Source: Castellaniella defragrans (GTDB lineage Bacteria > Pseudomonadota > Gammaproteobacteria > Burkholderiales > Burkholderiaceae_B). From it: 64,000 nt of DNA. Below the pieces are notes generated by a model. It was not told the DNA's origin. It did no database searches and was given only the letters and a program-made list of their open reading frames with translations. Shown here in pieces: positions 63,535-64,000 of the stretch (its first letter is position 1; the number at the start of each line of letters is the position of its first letter). Location: positions 1 to 64,000 of the forward strand of contig NZ_JACHIB010000010.1 of assembly GCF_014203015.1 (NCBI RefSeq). Reading direction: 5' to 3'. A program made the position numbers and the translations under genes.

Positions 63535-64000
63535 ATGGACACGAGACTCGGCATCGCCGGGCGGCTCGCCGCCCTGTTCCAGGACAGCCGCCTGACGCCG
63601 CTGCTGGCGCTGGCCCTGCTGCTCGCCGGCCTGTTCGCCATATGGGCCACCCCGCGCGAGGAAGAACCCCAGATCGACGTCACCATGGCGACCGTGGCCC
63701 TGGCGTGGCCGGGCGCGTCGGCGCACGACGTCGAGCAGACGATCGCCCTGCCGGCCGAACGGATGCTCGCCCGCATGGAAGGCACCGAGCACGTCACCTC
63801 GATGTCCGCGCCGGGGCTGGCGCTGCTGACGGTGCAGTTCCGCGTCGGCGTGCCGCACGCCCAGGCCCTGGTGCGGCTGCACGACACCCTGCGCACCCAG
63901 GCCGACTGGCTGCCGCCCGACCTGGGGGTGCAGCCGCCGGTCGTGCGCACCCGGGGCGTGGACGACGTGCCCATCGTCGCGCTCACCCTGCATGCCCCCG
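63535..64000 (+). CDS. RND efflux pump inner-membrane permease (5' part, cut by window end)
   Basis: The first 155 codons are present. They include a short cytoplasmic start, a first membrane segment (LTPLLALALLLAGLFAIWAT), the motif PREEEPQIDVTMATVALAWP and ASAHDVEQTIALPAERMLAR. This is the N-terminus of an AcrB/heavy-metal-type RND pump; the PREEEPQI block is typical of the branch that pairs with a single adaptor. The substrate class cannot be judged from the fragment. Confidence 0.88.
   Translation, partial: MDTRLGIAGRLAALFQDSRLTPLLALALLLAGLFAIWATPREEEPQIDVTMATVALAWPGASAHDVEQTIALPAERMLARMEGTEHVTSMSAPGLALLTVQFRVGVPHAQALVRLHDTLRTQADWLPPDLGVQPPVVRTRGVDDVPIVALTLHAP

Overview
The window looks like chromosomal DNA of a high-GC betaproteobacterium (Burkholderiales, most like Alcaligenaceae such as Bordetella or Achromobacter). 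The basis is the housekeeping gene order (rpsU-dnaG-rpoD; ndk-rlmN-rodZ-like-ispG-hisS-yfgM-bamB-der-hisC-hfq-hflX-hflK-hflC-hisZ-purA) and the aromatic catabolic gene content. I see no rRNA, complete tRNA, insertion sequence, phage gene or CRISPR array. All assignments come from reading the sequence and family knowledge; no database search was run.

Positions 1-31000 form an aromatic-acid catabolic island. A tightly packed minus-strand run from 11510 down to 92 encodes the whole protocatechuate 4,5-cleavage (meta) pathway in the order ligU-ligJ-ligK-ligI-ligA-ligB-ligC. It continues without a large gap into a branched-chain-type ABC importer (binding protein, two permeases, two ATPases). The last ATPase is fused to a hemerythrin-like domain that keeps all the usual di-iron ligands. 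A divergent LysR regulator (11673) probably controls the run. Next come a PAS-containing chemoreceptor, a DUF1932-type dehydrogenase, an aldo/keto reductase, an orphan paralogous binding protein, the vanillate demethylase genes vanB and vanA with vanR, an alpha/beta hydrolase, a second LigAB-type ring-cleavage pair, pobA (4-hydroxybenzoate 3-hydroxylase) and two paralogous AraC regulators. Vanillate and 4-hydroxybenzoate would both be converted to protocatechuate, which is opened and split to pyruvate and oxaloacetate. A dctB-dctD two-component system with the C4-dicarboxylate carrier dctA closes the island.

Positions 31000-36000 hold an alcohol dehydrogenase and an aldehyde dehydrogenase beside a divergent AcoR-like sigma-54 activator. 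A near-perfect -24/-12 promoter precedes the aldehyde dehydrogenase, and a second one precedes dctA. Positions 36000-60300 are core housekeeping: the macromolecular synthesis operon, hpt, purA, hisZ, hflC/K/X, hfq, hisC, der, bamB, yfgM, hisS, ispG, a rodZ-like gene, rlmN, ndk and, divergently, valS. The right edge has nhaA behind a structured, possibly riboswitch leader, an ArsR regulator with a small DUF2892 membrane protein, and a divergent RND efflux adaptor with a pump gene cut by the window end.

The strongest candidates for something undescribed are the LivF-hemerythrin fusion, a conserved dyad operator with covarying arms shared by the lig run and the aldo/keto reductase run, a shared motif in two divergent AraC/catabolic-gene intergenic regions, 13-bp iterons before the orphan binding protein, and the nhaA leader.
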